Shown piece after piece: positions 28,255-36,759 of a DNA stretch of 64,000 nt; position 1 is the first letter of the stretch; every line of letters begins with the position of its first letter. Below the pieces are notes generated by a model. The model saw only the letters and a list, made by a program, of their open reading frames with translations, was not told the DNA's origin and ran no database searches. The DNA is from Pseudomonas mangiferae (lineage in GTDB: Bacteria > Pseudomonadota > Gammaproteobacteria > Pseudomonadales > Pseudomonadaceae): positions 124,001 to 188,000 of the forward strand of contig NZ_VJOY01000010.1 in assembly GCF_007109405.1 (NCBI RefSeq), given 5' to 3'. The translations under genes were made by a program, and so were the position numbers.

Positions 28255-29148
28255 ATGCCGCGCATCCTCGCCCGCAAGAACCCGGGCACCTTCAAGACCC
28301 TGCCGCTGTGGGTCGAGGCCGGCCCCGACGGGCTCGCCTACCGCAGCCAGGGCCTGCCGCTGAACTTTGCCCAGACCCTGGCGCGGCGCCGCCCGGTGCA
28401 GTTGGACGACCCGCAGCGCTTCGCCGTGGCCCTGGCCAACCTGGGGGTCTCGGTGCGCCTGACCCTCACCCTGGAGGGCCGTGACTACTGGGTGCTGGTG
28501 CGCCAGCGCCGCCCGGACCGGGGCGACACGGTACTCAAGCTGATCTCCGGCTACGTGCCGGCCCACGAACTGAACCTGCCGCTGCTCACCGCCATCCAGG
28601 AAGTCGCCGAGGAATGCCTGCTGGAGACCGCCGACGGCTGGCTGGCCGGGCGCTTCGGCGATACCTGGCTGCCGACGCCTTACCAGGAGCGCCTGCACTA
28701 CCGCGACGCCGCCTATTTCCGCCTGAGCCCGCTGTCCGGCGCCGCGCGGCCGGTGCAGAGCGGCAGCCTGACCCTGCTGGAACGCCCACGCGCCTACGTG
28801 CACCTGCCCACCGCGTCGCTGCAACTGGTCTACGACATGCGCCTGGACCTGCCGGGGGAGGTACGCCGCCTCAGCCTCTACCACGTCGACGAGATCCTCG
28901 AGGGCAGCGAACTGGTGGCCCGACTGGAACGTCGGCGTCCGGACCTCTACCTGCTGGAACTGGCGGACGGCCGCCCCAGCGGCGGGCTGTTCACCCTGCG
29001 CTATGGCGAGCGTGTACCGGTGGCGACCCGTGGCCTGTGGCTGTCGGAAAGCTTCGCAGAGCAGGAAGGCTGGGTGGTGCGGGACGAGCGGGTGCGCTGG
29101 AAGGATTGGCTGGGCCGGGTCCGCCCACGGTCGGCGAAGGCGTCCTAG
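28255..29148 (+). CDS. Hypothetical protein with a degenerate Nudix-like helix
   Basis: 297 aa, with an excellent start: AGGAGG 8 nt before the ATG. No signal peptide or membrane segment. In the middle, SGYVPAHELNLPLLTAIQEV followed by AEECLL has the shape of a Nudix box, but the spacing from the first Glu is two residues too long and the Arg and Gly are replaced, so hydrolase activity is doubtful. The rest is beta-rich. It corresponds by position to an uncharacterised P. aeruginosa gene after the aldo/keto reductase. Its TAG stop codon is part of the CCTAGG end of the repeat that follows. Confidence 0.65.
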   Translation: MPRILARKNPGTFKTLPLWVEAGPDGLAYRSQGLPLNFAQTLARRRPVQLDDPQRFAVALANLGVSVRLTLTLEGRDYWVLVRQRRPDRGDTVLKLISGYVPAHELNLPLLTAIQEVAEECLLETADGWLAGRFGDTWLPTPYQERLHYRDAAYFRLSPLSGAARPVQSGSLTLLERPRAYVHLPTASLQLVYDMRLDLPGEVRRLSLYHVDEILEGSELVARLERRRPDLYLLELADGRPSGGLFTLRYGERVPVATRGLWLSESFAEQEGWVVRDERVRWKDWLGRVRPRSAKAS

Positions 29149-29258
29149 GTTCTGCATGAAAACGCCTGGCCGCGCGAGACGTCGTCAAGACGGGGCGGAA
29201 TGCGCATAGATGCCACGTCCTCGCCCGACCTTCGCTCCACGCCTTGTCCCGAACCTCG
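29144..29258 (+). repeat. MITE-like intergenic repeat, copy A (diverged)
   Basis: Starts with cctaggttctgcatgaaa, matching the ends of copies B and C (cctag-gtyctgtacgaaa type), and ends with gaacctcg. Its interior aligns only loosely with copy B: same spacing of cgcctg, a caag/taaag block, gaccttcgctc. Its first bases supply the stop codon of the preceding gene. Probably an old relative of copies B and C. Confidence 0.5.
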
Positions 29259-29292
29259 ACCGTAGCTCGGCCTCGCGCCACGCCCCGGGGCG

Positions 29293-29440
29293 CGAGGTTC
29301 TGTACGAAAAGCGCCTGCGCTCGGTGATGCTGCGTTAAAGACAGGCTCAGGCTGCTCATCTACCGCACGTAAACGCCGCTTCTTCGCCTGTTTTTGCCTT
29401 GCCTGACCTTCGCTCGACGACGTTTCGTACAGGACCTAGG
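29293..29440 (+). repeat. MITE-like intergenic repeat, copy B
   Basis: About 148 bp bounded by inverted ends (gaggttctgtacgaaaa at the left, tttcgtacaggacctagg at the right). Read in reverse complement, copy C beyond hldE aligns with it end to end; about 45 of the last 52 bases are identical by hand count. It contains no open frame of note. Together with copy A it fills the 307-bp gap between the hypothetical gene and hldE. Confidence 0.8.
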
Positions 29441-29455
29441 GCGTGGCAAGCGGGG

Positions 29456-30877
29456 TCAGCGGGAGCGGATCTTCTCGACGATGGCGGTGGTGGAGCTGTT
29501 CTCCACCAGCCCCAGCACCCGCACCTCGCCCCCGTGGGCCTTGACCATGTCGGCGCCCACCACCTGGTCGATGCCGTAGTCGCCGCCTTTCACCAGCACG
29601 TCCGGCTTGATCTCGGCCAGCAGGTTCACCGGGGTGTCCTCGCTGAAGCTCACCACCCAGTCCACCGCGCCCAGGCCGGCCAGCACCGCCATGCGCCGGT
29701 CCACGGTGTTGATGGGGCGGCCGGGCCCTTTCAGGCGGCTCACCGAGGCGTCATCGTTGACCGCCAGCACCAGCCGGTCGCCGAGGGCGCGGGCCTGCTC
29801 CAGGTAAGTCACGTGGCCGGCGTGGAGGATGTCGAAGCAGCCGTTGGTGAAGACGATCTTCTCGCCATGGGCGCGGGCATCCTCGATGGCCACCAGCAGT
29901 TGCTCCAGACCCAGCACGCCCCGCTCCGAGCCTTCCTCGCGTTGCACCGCGCGGCGCAGTTCCGGCGCGCTGATGGCGGCGGTGCCCAGCTTGCCCACCA
30001 CGATGCCGGCGGCCAGGTTGGCCAGCGCCACCGCCTCGGGCAGGTCGGCGCCGCCGGCGAGGCTGGCGGCCAGGGTGGAGATCACCGTGTCGCCGGCGCC
30101 GGTCACGTCGAACACCTCGCGGGCCCGGGCCGGCAGGTGCAGCGGCGGGTGCTCCGGGCGCAGCAGGGTCATGCCGTGCTCGCCGCGGGTCACCAGCAGC
30201 GCCTCCAGGTCCAGCTCGCGCATCAGCGCCGCGCCCCGGGCCACCAGGTCCGCCTCGTCGGCGCAACGCCCGACGATGGTCTCGAACTCACTGAGGTTGG
30301 GGGTCAGCAGGGTGGCGCCACGGTAGATGGAGAAATCCTTGCCCTTAGGATCGGCCAGCACCGGGATGCCACGTTCGCGGGCGGCGCGGATCAGCCCCTG
30401 GTGATCCCGCAGCGCACCCTTGCCGTAGTCCGACAGCACCAGCACGCGAATGCCGGCGAGCAACGCGTCTACCTCCGCCCGCAACGCCTGGGCGTCGGTG
30501 GCGAAGGGCTCTTCGAAATCGATGCGCAACAGCTGCTGGTGGCGGCTCATGACCCGCAGCTTGACGATGGTGGGCTGCCCGGCGATGCGCTGGAAGCAGG
30601 CCTTGACGCCAGCGGCAGCGAGGCTGGCGCCCAGGCTGTCGGCCGCCTCGTCGACCCCGGTGACCCCCACCAGGGTGGCCGGGGCGCCGAGGGCGGCGAT
30701 GTTCAGCGCGACGTTGGCCGCGCCCCCCGGGCGGTCCTCGATCTGCTCGACCTTGACCACCGGGACCGGCGCCTCCGGGGAGATCCGCGACGTGCCGCCG
30801 TGCCAGTAACGGTCGAGCATGACGTCGCCCACCACCAACACGGGGGCTTGATCGTAACGGGGCATGGTCAGCTTCAT
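29456..30877 (-). CDS. hldE: Bifunctional heptose 7-phosphate kinase/heptose 1-phosphate adenylyltransferase HldE
   Basis: 473 aa. Makes ADP-D-glycero-D-manno-heptose for the LPS inner core. Residues about 1-320 are a PfkB-type kinase ([20 protein letters not shown] at the start, and [14 protein letters not shown] with the catalytic Asp). Residues about 340-473 are a nucleotidyltransferase ([19 protein letters not shown], with the HxGH motif). A GGAG lies 6 nt before the ATG at 30877. It lies alone between MITE-like repeats on both sides, which separates it from the rest of the core genes. Confidence 0.97.
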   Translation of the reverse strand: MKLTMPRYDQAPVLVVGDVMLDRYWHGGTSRISPEAPVPVVKVEQIEDRPGGAANVALNIAALGAPATLVGVTGVDEAADSLGASLAAAGVKACFQRIAGQPTIVKLRVMSRHQQLLRIDFEEPFATDAQALRAEVDALLAGIRVLVLSDYGKGALRDHQGLIRAARERGIPVLADPKGKDFSIYRGATLLTPNLSEFETIVGRCADEADLVARGAALMRELDLEALLVTRGEHGMTLLRPEHPPLHLPARAREVFDVTGAGDTVISTLAASLAGGADLPEAVALANLAAGIVVGKLGTAAISAPELRRAVQREEGSERGVLGLEQLLVAIEDARAHGEKIVFTNGCFDILHAGHVTYLEQARALGDRLVLAVNDDASVSRLKGPGRPINTVDRRMAVLAGLGAVDWVVSFSEDTPVNLLAEIKPDVLVKGGDYGIDQVVGADMVKAHGGEVRVLGLVENSSTTAIVEKIRSR

Positions 30878-31054
30878 GGACACTCCGGAGCGGCGAAAAA
30901 AACGCCGCGGATCATAGCATCTGGAACGCCGCCGCCGACCCGGAGGCCAGGGGCGCCGTGCGAAAAGGTGTCGAGGACGGGCCTCGGTCCGACCGGGTCG
31001 CCCCGGGCCGGGGTCGCGGCATGCCGGGCGACGCGCGGGCACCGGCTACCAAGA

Positions 31055-31201
31055 CTAGGTTCTCTACGAAACCTCGTCGAGCGAAGGCCTGGCGAGGCAG
31101 AAACAGATGAGGACGCGGCGTCTACGCGCGGTGAATGGCCGTCCAAATCCTTTTTTGAGGACGCCTCACCCAGCGCCGGCATTTCTCGTACAGACCCTAG
31201 G
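31055..31201 (-). repeat. MITE-like intergenic repeat, copy C (inverted relative to copy B)
   Basis: About 147 bp with terminal inverted repeats ctaggttctctacgaaa and tttctcgtacagaccctag. It aligns with copy B in opposite orientation. The CTAG at its right end contains the TAG stop codon (31197-31199 on the minus strand) of the deacetylase gene dnpA. The remaining 31000-31054 stretch holds nothing recognisable beyond the hldE promoter area. Confidence 0.8.
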
Positions 31202-32591
31202 TCAAGTCCCGCACCCAGAACAACTCGTGGCGGCGCACCGCCTTGCGGAAGAACTCGTCCTCGCCGGTGGCCGGCCAGCGCCGCCCGCCGAACACCCGCT
31301 GGAGCACCCGGCGCAGACGCTGCTTCGCCGGCAACGGCCCCTGCAGGTCGTGCTGCATGGCCAGGGCCATGGCCTTGTCCAGGCGGGCGTCGCGGTCCAG
31401 CAGCGGGCTCCACAGGCGATCGGCCGGCAGCGGGGTGAACACCGGCGGCAGAGCGACGCCGGCCTCCGCCGGGCCCATGGGCCAGCGGTCGTTGTCGTAC
31501 AGGTGGTTGGCGTAGAGCAACAGGGTCGCGGGCTGCCAGGCGCAGTCCTGCACGGCCTGCAGCAGGGCCTGGGTGGCCGCGATGTGGTCGGGATGGGGGT
31601 CCAGCTGCGGGTGGGGCGTCACCACCACCTCGGGGCGAAAATGCTCCAGCAGCGCCGCGAGGTCGGCCACCAGGTTGCACCAGGTGGGCTGGCCATCCGC
31701 GTCCCCCGGCAGGACCAGCGGGTTGCCGCCACGGGCCTCGCAGATGTCGGCGCTGCCCGATTCCCGCGAACCGAAGGGCTGCTCCGGCGCGGCGGCCATG
31801 GCCGGCAGCTGCAGGCAGTAGTAGCCCAACTGCACACAACGCTGCGCCGGCACGCCGCCCCAGAGCGGCACCGCCAGGCTGTCCCAGGTGCGCAGGCGCC
31901 CCTTCAGGCGAGCGGCCGCCGCGGCGTCCAGGCCCAGCCGGCGATAGCGCTCGGCCTCCACTTCGCCCTGGGTCACGGTCACCACGCTGGCGTCGGCGCA
32001 GCGTCCGTAGAGGCCGAAGGCGGCCAGCTCGGCGTCATCCGCATGGGGCGCCAGCACCAGCACCCGGCGCTGGCGGTAGTCGGGGTTGGTCATGACGTGG
32101 AGGGTCGCCGTTTCCGCCAGGCGGCAGAAGCGGCTGCGCACGCGCAGGGTGCCGGCGTCGAGGGCCGTGGCCTGGCCGGACAAGTTGAGGTAACGGCGGC
32201 CGTCGGCGCCGCGCTCCAGGTCCTGGCGGTCGTCGCCCAGCCACACCTGGGGGTCGAACCAGCGGCCGAGCCAGCCGGCGCGCACGGTCACCTCCAGGAT
32301 CAGCGTATCGGCCTCGCCGCAGACGCCGTCCAGCCGCAGGTGGCCGGCTTCGAGGCGGGCCGCCAGGGTCGGTGTGTCCGCCGGGAAGGCGAAGCGATAG
32401 TCCGCATCCGGTGGGTAGAACAGGTGGTCGGCGAACCACACTTCGTGGGCGACGAAGGCCAGCGCCAGCAGCAGCGGCACCAGCCACCAGGCGACCAGCA
32501 CCCCCAGCAGGCCGAGAACCACCAGGCCGGCCAGCAGCACCAGGCGCTTGCGCCGGCGGTGATGGGCGAGCAGTTGCTGTTTGCGACTCAT
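31197..32591 (-). CDS. dnpA: PIG-L family de-N-acetylase, DnpA-like
   Basis: 464 aa. An N-terminal double hydrophobic stretch (about residues 17-47) anchors it in the inner membrane. A beta-sandwich-like region (about 70-165) precedes the PIG-L deacetylase domain with LVLAPHADDAELAAFG (His183, Asp185, Asp186) and VVTPHPQLDPHPDH, which together form the zinc site. In P. aeruginosa the relative DnpA affects fluoroquinolone-tolerant persister formation and is thought to act on LPS or another surface glycan. The start is the ATG at 32591. It follows the mig-14-like gene on the same strand. The terminal codon is inside repeat copy C. Confidence 0.88.
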   Translation of the reverse strand: MSRKQQLLAHHRRRKRLVLLAGLVVLGLLGVLVAWWLVPLLLALAFVAHEVWFADHLFYPPDADYRFAFPADTPTLAARLEAGHLRLDGVCGEADTLILEVTVRAGWLGRWFDPQVWLGDDRQDLERGADGRRYLNLSGQATALDAGTLRVRSRFCRLAETATLHVMTNPDYRQRRVLVLAPHADDAELAAFGLYGRCADASVVTVTQGEVEAERYRRLGLDAAAAARLKGRLRTWDSLAVPLWGGVPAQRCVQLGYYCLQLPAMAAAPEQPFGSRESGSADICEARGGNPLVLPGDADGQPTWCNLVADLAALLEHFRPEVVVTPHPQLDPHPDHIAATQALLQAVQDCAWQPATLLLYANHLYDNDRWPMGPAEAGVALPPVFTPLPADRLWSPLLDRDARLDKAMALAMQHDLQGPLPAKQRLRRVLQRVFGGRRWPATGEDEFFRKAVRRHELFWVRDLT

Positions 32592-32610
32592 GGCGACCTC
32601 CGCAGCCGGC

Positions 32611-33510
32611 TCAGACCTGGTAGACCGCCACGCGCCGGCACCAGCGATCCTTGTATTCACGGTCCGCGCGGCCGAAGGAATAGCGCAACGGCTTGCCCAC
32701 CGCCCGGGCCTCGGCCCAGGCGTCCTGGGTGTTGACGAAGCTGAGCACGCTGCCGGGGCTGAAGGCGCGGTTGACCGGGTCGACGCCGCCGTTGATGTAC
32801 TCCAGGCTGATCCAGCGGGGCGCCTCGACACGGTACAGCACCTGGATCGCCACCGGCTCGTCGTTGAGGTAGATCAGCGAGCCGGTCATGAATTCCCGCA
32901 GCAGGCCGAAGACCTCCTCCAGGCGCGCCTTGCCGGGGGCCTCGAAGCCCCAGCGGCGCTGGAACAGGTCGGCGTAGATCGTCGCCTGCTCGGCCGGGCC
33001 CAGCGTGGCCATGGGCTGGATCGCCCCGCCCGCCTCTTCCAGCAGGCGCTGCTCGCGGCGCTGGTTGTAGCGGAATTTCTTGCTGTAGTCCTCCGGCTCC
33101 CGGGCCAGGGCCAGCCCCTCGGGCTGCACCCGCAGGGTCTCGACGCTGGCGGCGTTGAGCTCGGACACGTAGCGCATGCGCTGGCGCACCGGCAAACGCT
33201 CGCCCTCGGCCACCGGCAGGATCACCTCGGCATTGCCCAGGTCGAACAGGCCCCGCCGGCCGCGGCGCTTGAGCACGTCCTTGGACAGCGCCAGGTGACG
33301 GCCCCAGACCGGCAGCGCCCCGCGCACCTCGCCGTCCCGCAGCCAGCCCAGGTAGCGCACCGGGATGCCCGCCAGGCCGGCGAGGCGCTCCACCACCTGG
33401 GGGTGGGTGGCGACGCTGCCGCCGAAGCGGGCCCAGGCGGCGGCGTAGTCGGCGGCGTCGATGGGCGTCCAGCCGCGCTCGCGCCAGGCGCGCAGCACGT
33501 CGGGGATCAA
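32611..33510 (-). CDS. Mig-14-like GNAT-fold protein
   Basis: 299 aa starting at a TTG that overlaps the msbA stop codon (TTGA), so it is coupled to msbA. Blocks such as LYRVEAPRWISLEYINGGVD and EDYSKKFRYNQRREQRLLEE match the Mig-14 family, inner-membrane-associated proteins with a GNAT/FemX-like fold that contribute to resistance to antimicrobial peptides in Salmonella and P. aeruginosa. The activity of Mig-14 is not established; acyl or aminoacyl transfer is the usual guess. It sits 19 nt ahead of dnpA. Confidence 0.8.
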   Translation of the reverse strand: MIPDVLRAWRERGWTPIDAADYAAAWARFGGSVATHPQVVERLAGLAGIPVRYLGWLRDGEVRGALPVWGRHLALSKDVLKRRGRRGLFDLGNAEVILPVAEGERLPVRQRMRYVSELNAASVETLRVQPEGLALAREPEDYSKKFRYNQRREQRLLEEAGGAIQPMATLGPAEQATIYADLFQRRWGFEAPGKARLEEVFGLLREFMTGSLIYLNDEPVAIQVLYRVEAPRWISLEYINGGVDPVNRAFSPGSVLSFVNTQDAWAEARAVGKPLRYSFGRADREYKDRWCRRVAVYQV

Positions 33511-35297
33511 ACGCTCGGCTCCAGCCCGGCGTCCTCGTGACGCTCTTCGAACTGCTTGGCGTGCAGGCGCGCGTAGTAGCCGTTGCGCGCCAGCAGTTCG
33601 CGGTGGGTGCCGCGCTCGACAATGCGCCCCTGATCCATCACCAGGATCAGGTCGGCCTTCTCGATGGTGGTGAGGCGGTGGGCGATCACCAGGGTGGTAC
33701 GGCCCTTCATCACTTCGTCCAGGGCCGCCTGGATGTGCCGTTCGGACTCGGTGTCCAGGGCCGAGGTGGCCTCGTCGAGGATCAGCAGCGGGGCATCCTT
33801 GAGCAACGCCCGGGCGATGGCCAGGCGCTGGCGCTGGCCGCCGGAGAGCAGCACGCCGTTCTCCCCTACCAGGGTGCGATACCCCTGGGGCAGGCGCTCG
33901 ATGAACTCGTCGGCGTAGGCCGCCGCGGTGGCCCGGCGCACGGCCTCGTCGGGAGCGCCCGCCAGGTCGCCGTAGGCGATGTTGTTGGTCACCGTGTCGT
34001 TGAACAGGGTCACGTGCTGGGTCACCAGGGCGATGTGCCGGCGCAGGTTGCGCAGGGTGAAGTCCTGCACGTCCACGTCGTCCAGCAGGATCTGCCCGGT
34101 GTCATGGCGGTAGAAGCGCGGGATCAGGTTGGCCAGGGTCGACTTGCCGCTGCCGGAGCGGCCCACCAGGGCCACCATCTGCCCCGGCTCGGCGACGAAG
34201 GAGATGTTCTCCAGCACCGGCTTCTCGCTGCCCGGGTAGCGGAAGGTCAGGTCGTTGACCTCCAGCCGGCCGTTGAGGGCGTCCCGCTCGACCCGCCCGA
34301 GGTCGGGCTCGGGCTCGCTGTCCAGCTGCTCGAAGATGCTCTCGGCGCCGGCCACGCCCTTCTGGATGGTGGCGCTCACTTCCGACAGCTGGCGGATCGG
34401 CTTGGGCAGCAGGCCGGCGGCGGTGATGTAGGCGATCAGCGCACCGGGGGTGGCGTCGCCGCGCATGTACAGCACCAGGTACATCAGCACCGCCATGCCG
34501 ATGTAGATCACCAGCTGCAGCATCGGCGTGTAGATGGACTGGGTGCGGGTCATGGCCAGGCTGCGATTCATGTTGTCGGCGCTGGCGTCGTGGAAGCGCT
34601 GTTGTTCGTAACGTTCGCCACCGAAACTGCGGACCACGCGGTAGCCCTGGATGGCCTCGGAGGCGACGTGGGTGACGTCCCCCATGGCCACCTGGATCTT
34701 CTTGCTCTGCTTGCGGAACTTGCGGCTGGCGGTGGTCACCATCAGCGCGACGATGGGCAGGATCGCCACCATCACCAGGGTCAGGCGCCAGTTCATCATC
34801 AGCAGGTAGCCGAACAGGAAGATCACCGTCATGCCTTCGCGGATCACCACCTTGATGGCGTCGGTGGCGGCGCCGGTGACCATGGTCACGTTGTAGGTGA
34901 TGCGGGAGATCAGGTGGCCGGAGTTGGTGTTGTCGAAGTAGCGGTTGGGCAGGGTGAGCATGTTGTCGAACAGCTCGCAGCGCAGGTCGTGCACCACCCC
35001 GCGCGCCACCTTGGCCAGGTAATAGTTACCGAGAAATGAACCTATGCCCTGGTAGATGGCAATGAGTACAATCAGCAGCGGCACGCCGACCACCAGCGGT
35101 ATGCCCAGCAGCATCGCGTCCTTGGGTTGCTGCAGACCATCGAGAAAATACTTCAGCATGTCGGCCAGCATCGGCTGGCTGGAGGCAAACAGCAGGAATC
35201 CCAGGATGCTGATGGCGAAGGGAATCCAGTACGGTAGAACGTATTTCAGCAATCGCAGGTAGATCTTCATACTGGATTGCTGGGCGGAATTGGCCAT
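33507..35297 (-). CDS. msbA: Lipid A/LPS-core flippase MsbA
   Basis: 596 aa half-transporter, working as a dimer that flips core-lipid A across the inner membrane using ATP. Six transmembrane helices fill residues about 15-320. The ATPase domain has GRSGSGKST (Walker A), VTQHVTLFND (Q-loop), LLSGGQRQRL (signature), LLILDEATSALD (Walker B) and IAHRLTTIE (H-loop), all intact. Translation starts at the ATG at 35297 with GAGG 8 nt upstream. Only 35 bp separate it from the divergent kinase-like gene, so promoters of one or both must reach into coding sequence. Confidence 0.97.
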   Translation of the reverse strand: MANSAQQSSMKIYLRLLKYVLPYWIPFAISILGFLLFASSQPMLADMLKYFLDGLQQPKDAMLLGIPLVVGVPLLIVLIAIYQGIGSFLGNYYLAKVARGVVHDLRCELFDNMLTLPNRYFDNTNSGHLISRITYNVTMVTGAATDAIKVVIREGMTVIFLFGYLLMMNWRLTLVMVAILPIVALMVTTASRKFRKQSKKIQVAMGDVTHVASEAIQGYRVVRSFGGERYEQQRFHDASADNMNRSLAMTRTQSIYTPMLQLVIYIGMAVLMYLVLYMRGDATPGALIAYITAAGLLPKPIRQLSEVSATIQKGVAGAESIFEQLDSEPEPDLGRVERDALNGRLEVNDLTFRYPGSEKPVLENISFVAEPGQMVALVGRSGSGKSTLANLIPRFYRHDTGQILLDDVDVQDFTLRNLRRHIALVTQHVTLFNDTVTNNIAYGDLAGAPDEAVRRATAAAYADEFIERLPQGYRTLVGENGVLLSGGQRQRLAIARALLKDAPLLILDEATSALDTESERHIQAALDEVMKGRTTLVIAHRLTTIEKADLILVMDQGRIVERGTHRELLARNGYYARLHAKQFEERHEDAGLEPSV

Positions 35298-35332
35298 TCG
35301 GCGAGCCTCGTACGACTGGCTAGAGAGACAAG

Positions 35333-35947
35333 ATGCGGATTGTAACAGCGAACGAATTACAAGACTGGCTGAGCCAGGGAGAGCTGCTGGAAAAAGACAG
35401 CCTCGGACCGAAGGTGGTGAAGCTGGCCAGCGGCGAGCTGTTGAAGATCTTCCGCGCCCGGGGCAACCGCCTGCTCAACCGCCTGCGCCCGGCCGCGTGT
35501 CGCTTCCAGGCCCACGCCGAGCGCCTGCAGGCCCTGGGCATACACACCCCGCGGGTCATCGACTGCTACTGGCTGGACCGTCCCCAGGCGGTCAGCGCCT
35601 GCCTCTACCACCCGCTGGTGGGCCAGCCGCTGGATACCCTGTTCCGCCACAGCCGCGCCGACTTCGACCAGCAGGTACCGGCCCTGGCGCGCTACATCCT
35701 GGAGCTGCACCGCCGCGGCATCTACTTCCGCTCGCTGCACCTGGGCAACATCCTGCTGACCCCGGTCGGCGAGTTCGGCCTGATCGACTTCCTCGACATC
35801 CGCTTCAAGGGGCGCCCCCTGGGCCGGCCGCTGGTGCAGCGCAATTTCGAGCACCTGCGCAGCTACCTGCAGCGGCGCAAGGTGGAGGATTTCCCCTGGG
35901 AGCGGCTGATGCGCTGCTACGCCGAGGCCAGCAGCGCGTCCAGCTGA
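35333..35947 (+). CDS. Kinase-fold LPS protein (toluene-tolerance type), probable pseudokinase
   Basis: 204 aa. The protein has the shape of a small LPS kinase, but the catalytic loop reads YFRSLHLGNILL: where active relatives have HGDLHPGN, residue 134 is Ser instead of Asp, while Asn139 and the later metal-binding Asp152 (LIDF) are kept. Loss of the catalytic base suggests a pseudokinase or an altered mechanism. It corresponds by position to PA4998. It is the only plus-strand gene inside the core cluster; its 3' end overlaps the convergent DUF115-like gene by 31 bp. Confidence 0.75.
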   Translation: MRIVTANELQDWLSQGELLEKDSLGPKVVKLASGELLKIFRARGNRLLNRLRPAACRFQAHAERLQALGIHTPRVIDCYWLDRPQAVSACLYHPLVGQPLDTLFRHSRADFDQQVPALARYILELHRRGIYFRSLHLGNILLTPVGEFGLIDFLDIRFKGRPLGRPLVQRNFEHLRSYLQRRKVEDFPWERLMRCYAEASSASS

Positions 35948-36759
35948 TCGAGGCCGATCTTCGGCACCAGGCTGTCCGGCAGGCGGCTGCCGGTCGACAG
36001 GTTGTAGACCTGGAAGCCCGGCCCGGAAACCCGCCGCGCCATCAGCTCGAAGCTGGGCAGGATGTAGTCGGCGTAGTCGTCGTCGATCCGGCTGGGCACC
36101 GCGTCCGGCCCCTGCTCGTAGAACCGTCCCGGACCGGGGTTGAGGTCCAGCCCCACCAGGAACACCTTGTCGAACCCCAGATGATGGGCCAGCTGCAGGC
36201 CCGCATAGGGAATCGTGCGGCTACCGAAGTAACCCTTGCCGAGGTTGCGGCTGAAGCCGATGCGGTTGGGCTTCTGCCGGAACAGCGAGAACCCGCACTC
36301 GATGTCCGGGTCGTTGCGCACTTGCCAGGCGTAGCGGCGGTTGGACAGCGGCTCGCCCTCCAGGGGCCGGTTGACCCGCTGCATCAGGTGCACCTCGCGC
36401 CCGTCCAGGCACTCGGGGGCGAGTCCCAGCAGGGTCTTCAGGGCATCCAGGCCGAGGCCGGCACGCTCCGCCAGGCTCACGCCCTGGATCGCCAGGGGCA
36501 GGCGGTCGAGGACAAAGCCGCGGTCGTCGCAGAGGTAGAACAGCGGGCGGATGCCCAGCTCGGCGAAGCGCACGATGGAACCGTTCACCGCCATCATCGG
36601 CAGGTGCCGGTAGCGGTCCAGGGGAAAGCCGGCGGCGGACGGCCCCGAGGCGAAGATGATCACCGGACCGGAGCGGCTGTGGCGCATGCGGGCGAGGCTC
36701 TCGCCCCCGTCAAAGTAACGCTGCAACAGCGGCGAGGCCGCCTGGATCTGCTCATCCAT
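35917..36759 (-). CDS. DUF115/GT42-like LPS biosynthesis protein
   Basis: 280 aa, no signal peptide or membrane segment. The early strand VIIFASGPSAAGFPLDRY has the SGPS-type nucleotide-binding turn found in DUF115/MptE and GT42 (Cst-type sialyltransferase) proteins, and later KVFLVGLDLN matches the second half of that fold. A glycosyltransferase acting on the core or O-antigen is the likeliest role, by fold and context only. The ATG overlaps the waaL stop codon by 8 bp, so it is translated from the waaL message. Confidence 0.65.
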   Translation of the reverse strand: MDEQIQAASPLLQRYFDGGESLARMRHSRSGPVIIFASGPSAAGFPLDRYRHLPMMAVNGSIVRFAELGIRPLFYLCDDRGFVLDRLPLAIQGVSLAERAGLGLDALKTLLGLAPECLDGREVHLMQRVNRPLEGEPLSNRRYAWQVRNDPDIECGFSLFRQKPNRIGFSRNLGKGYFGSRTIPYAGLQLAHHLGFDKVFLVGLDLNPGPGRFYEQGPDAVPSRIDDDYADYILPSFELMARRVSGPGFQVYNLSTGSRLPDSLVPKIGLDQLDALLASA

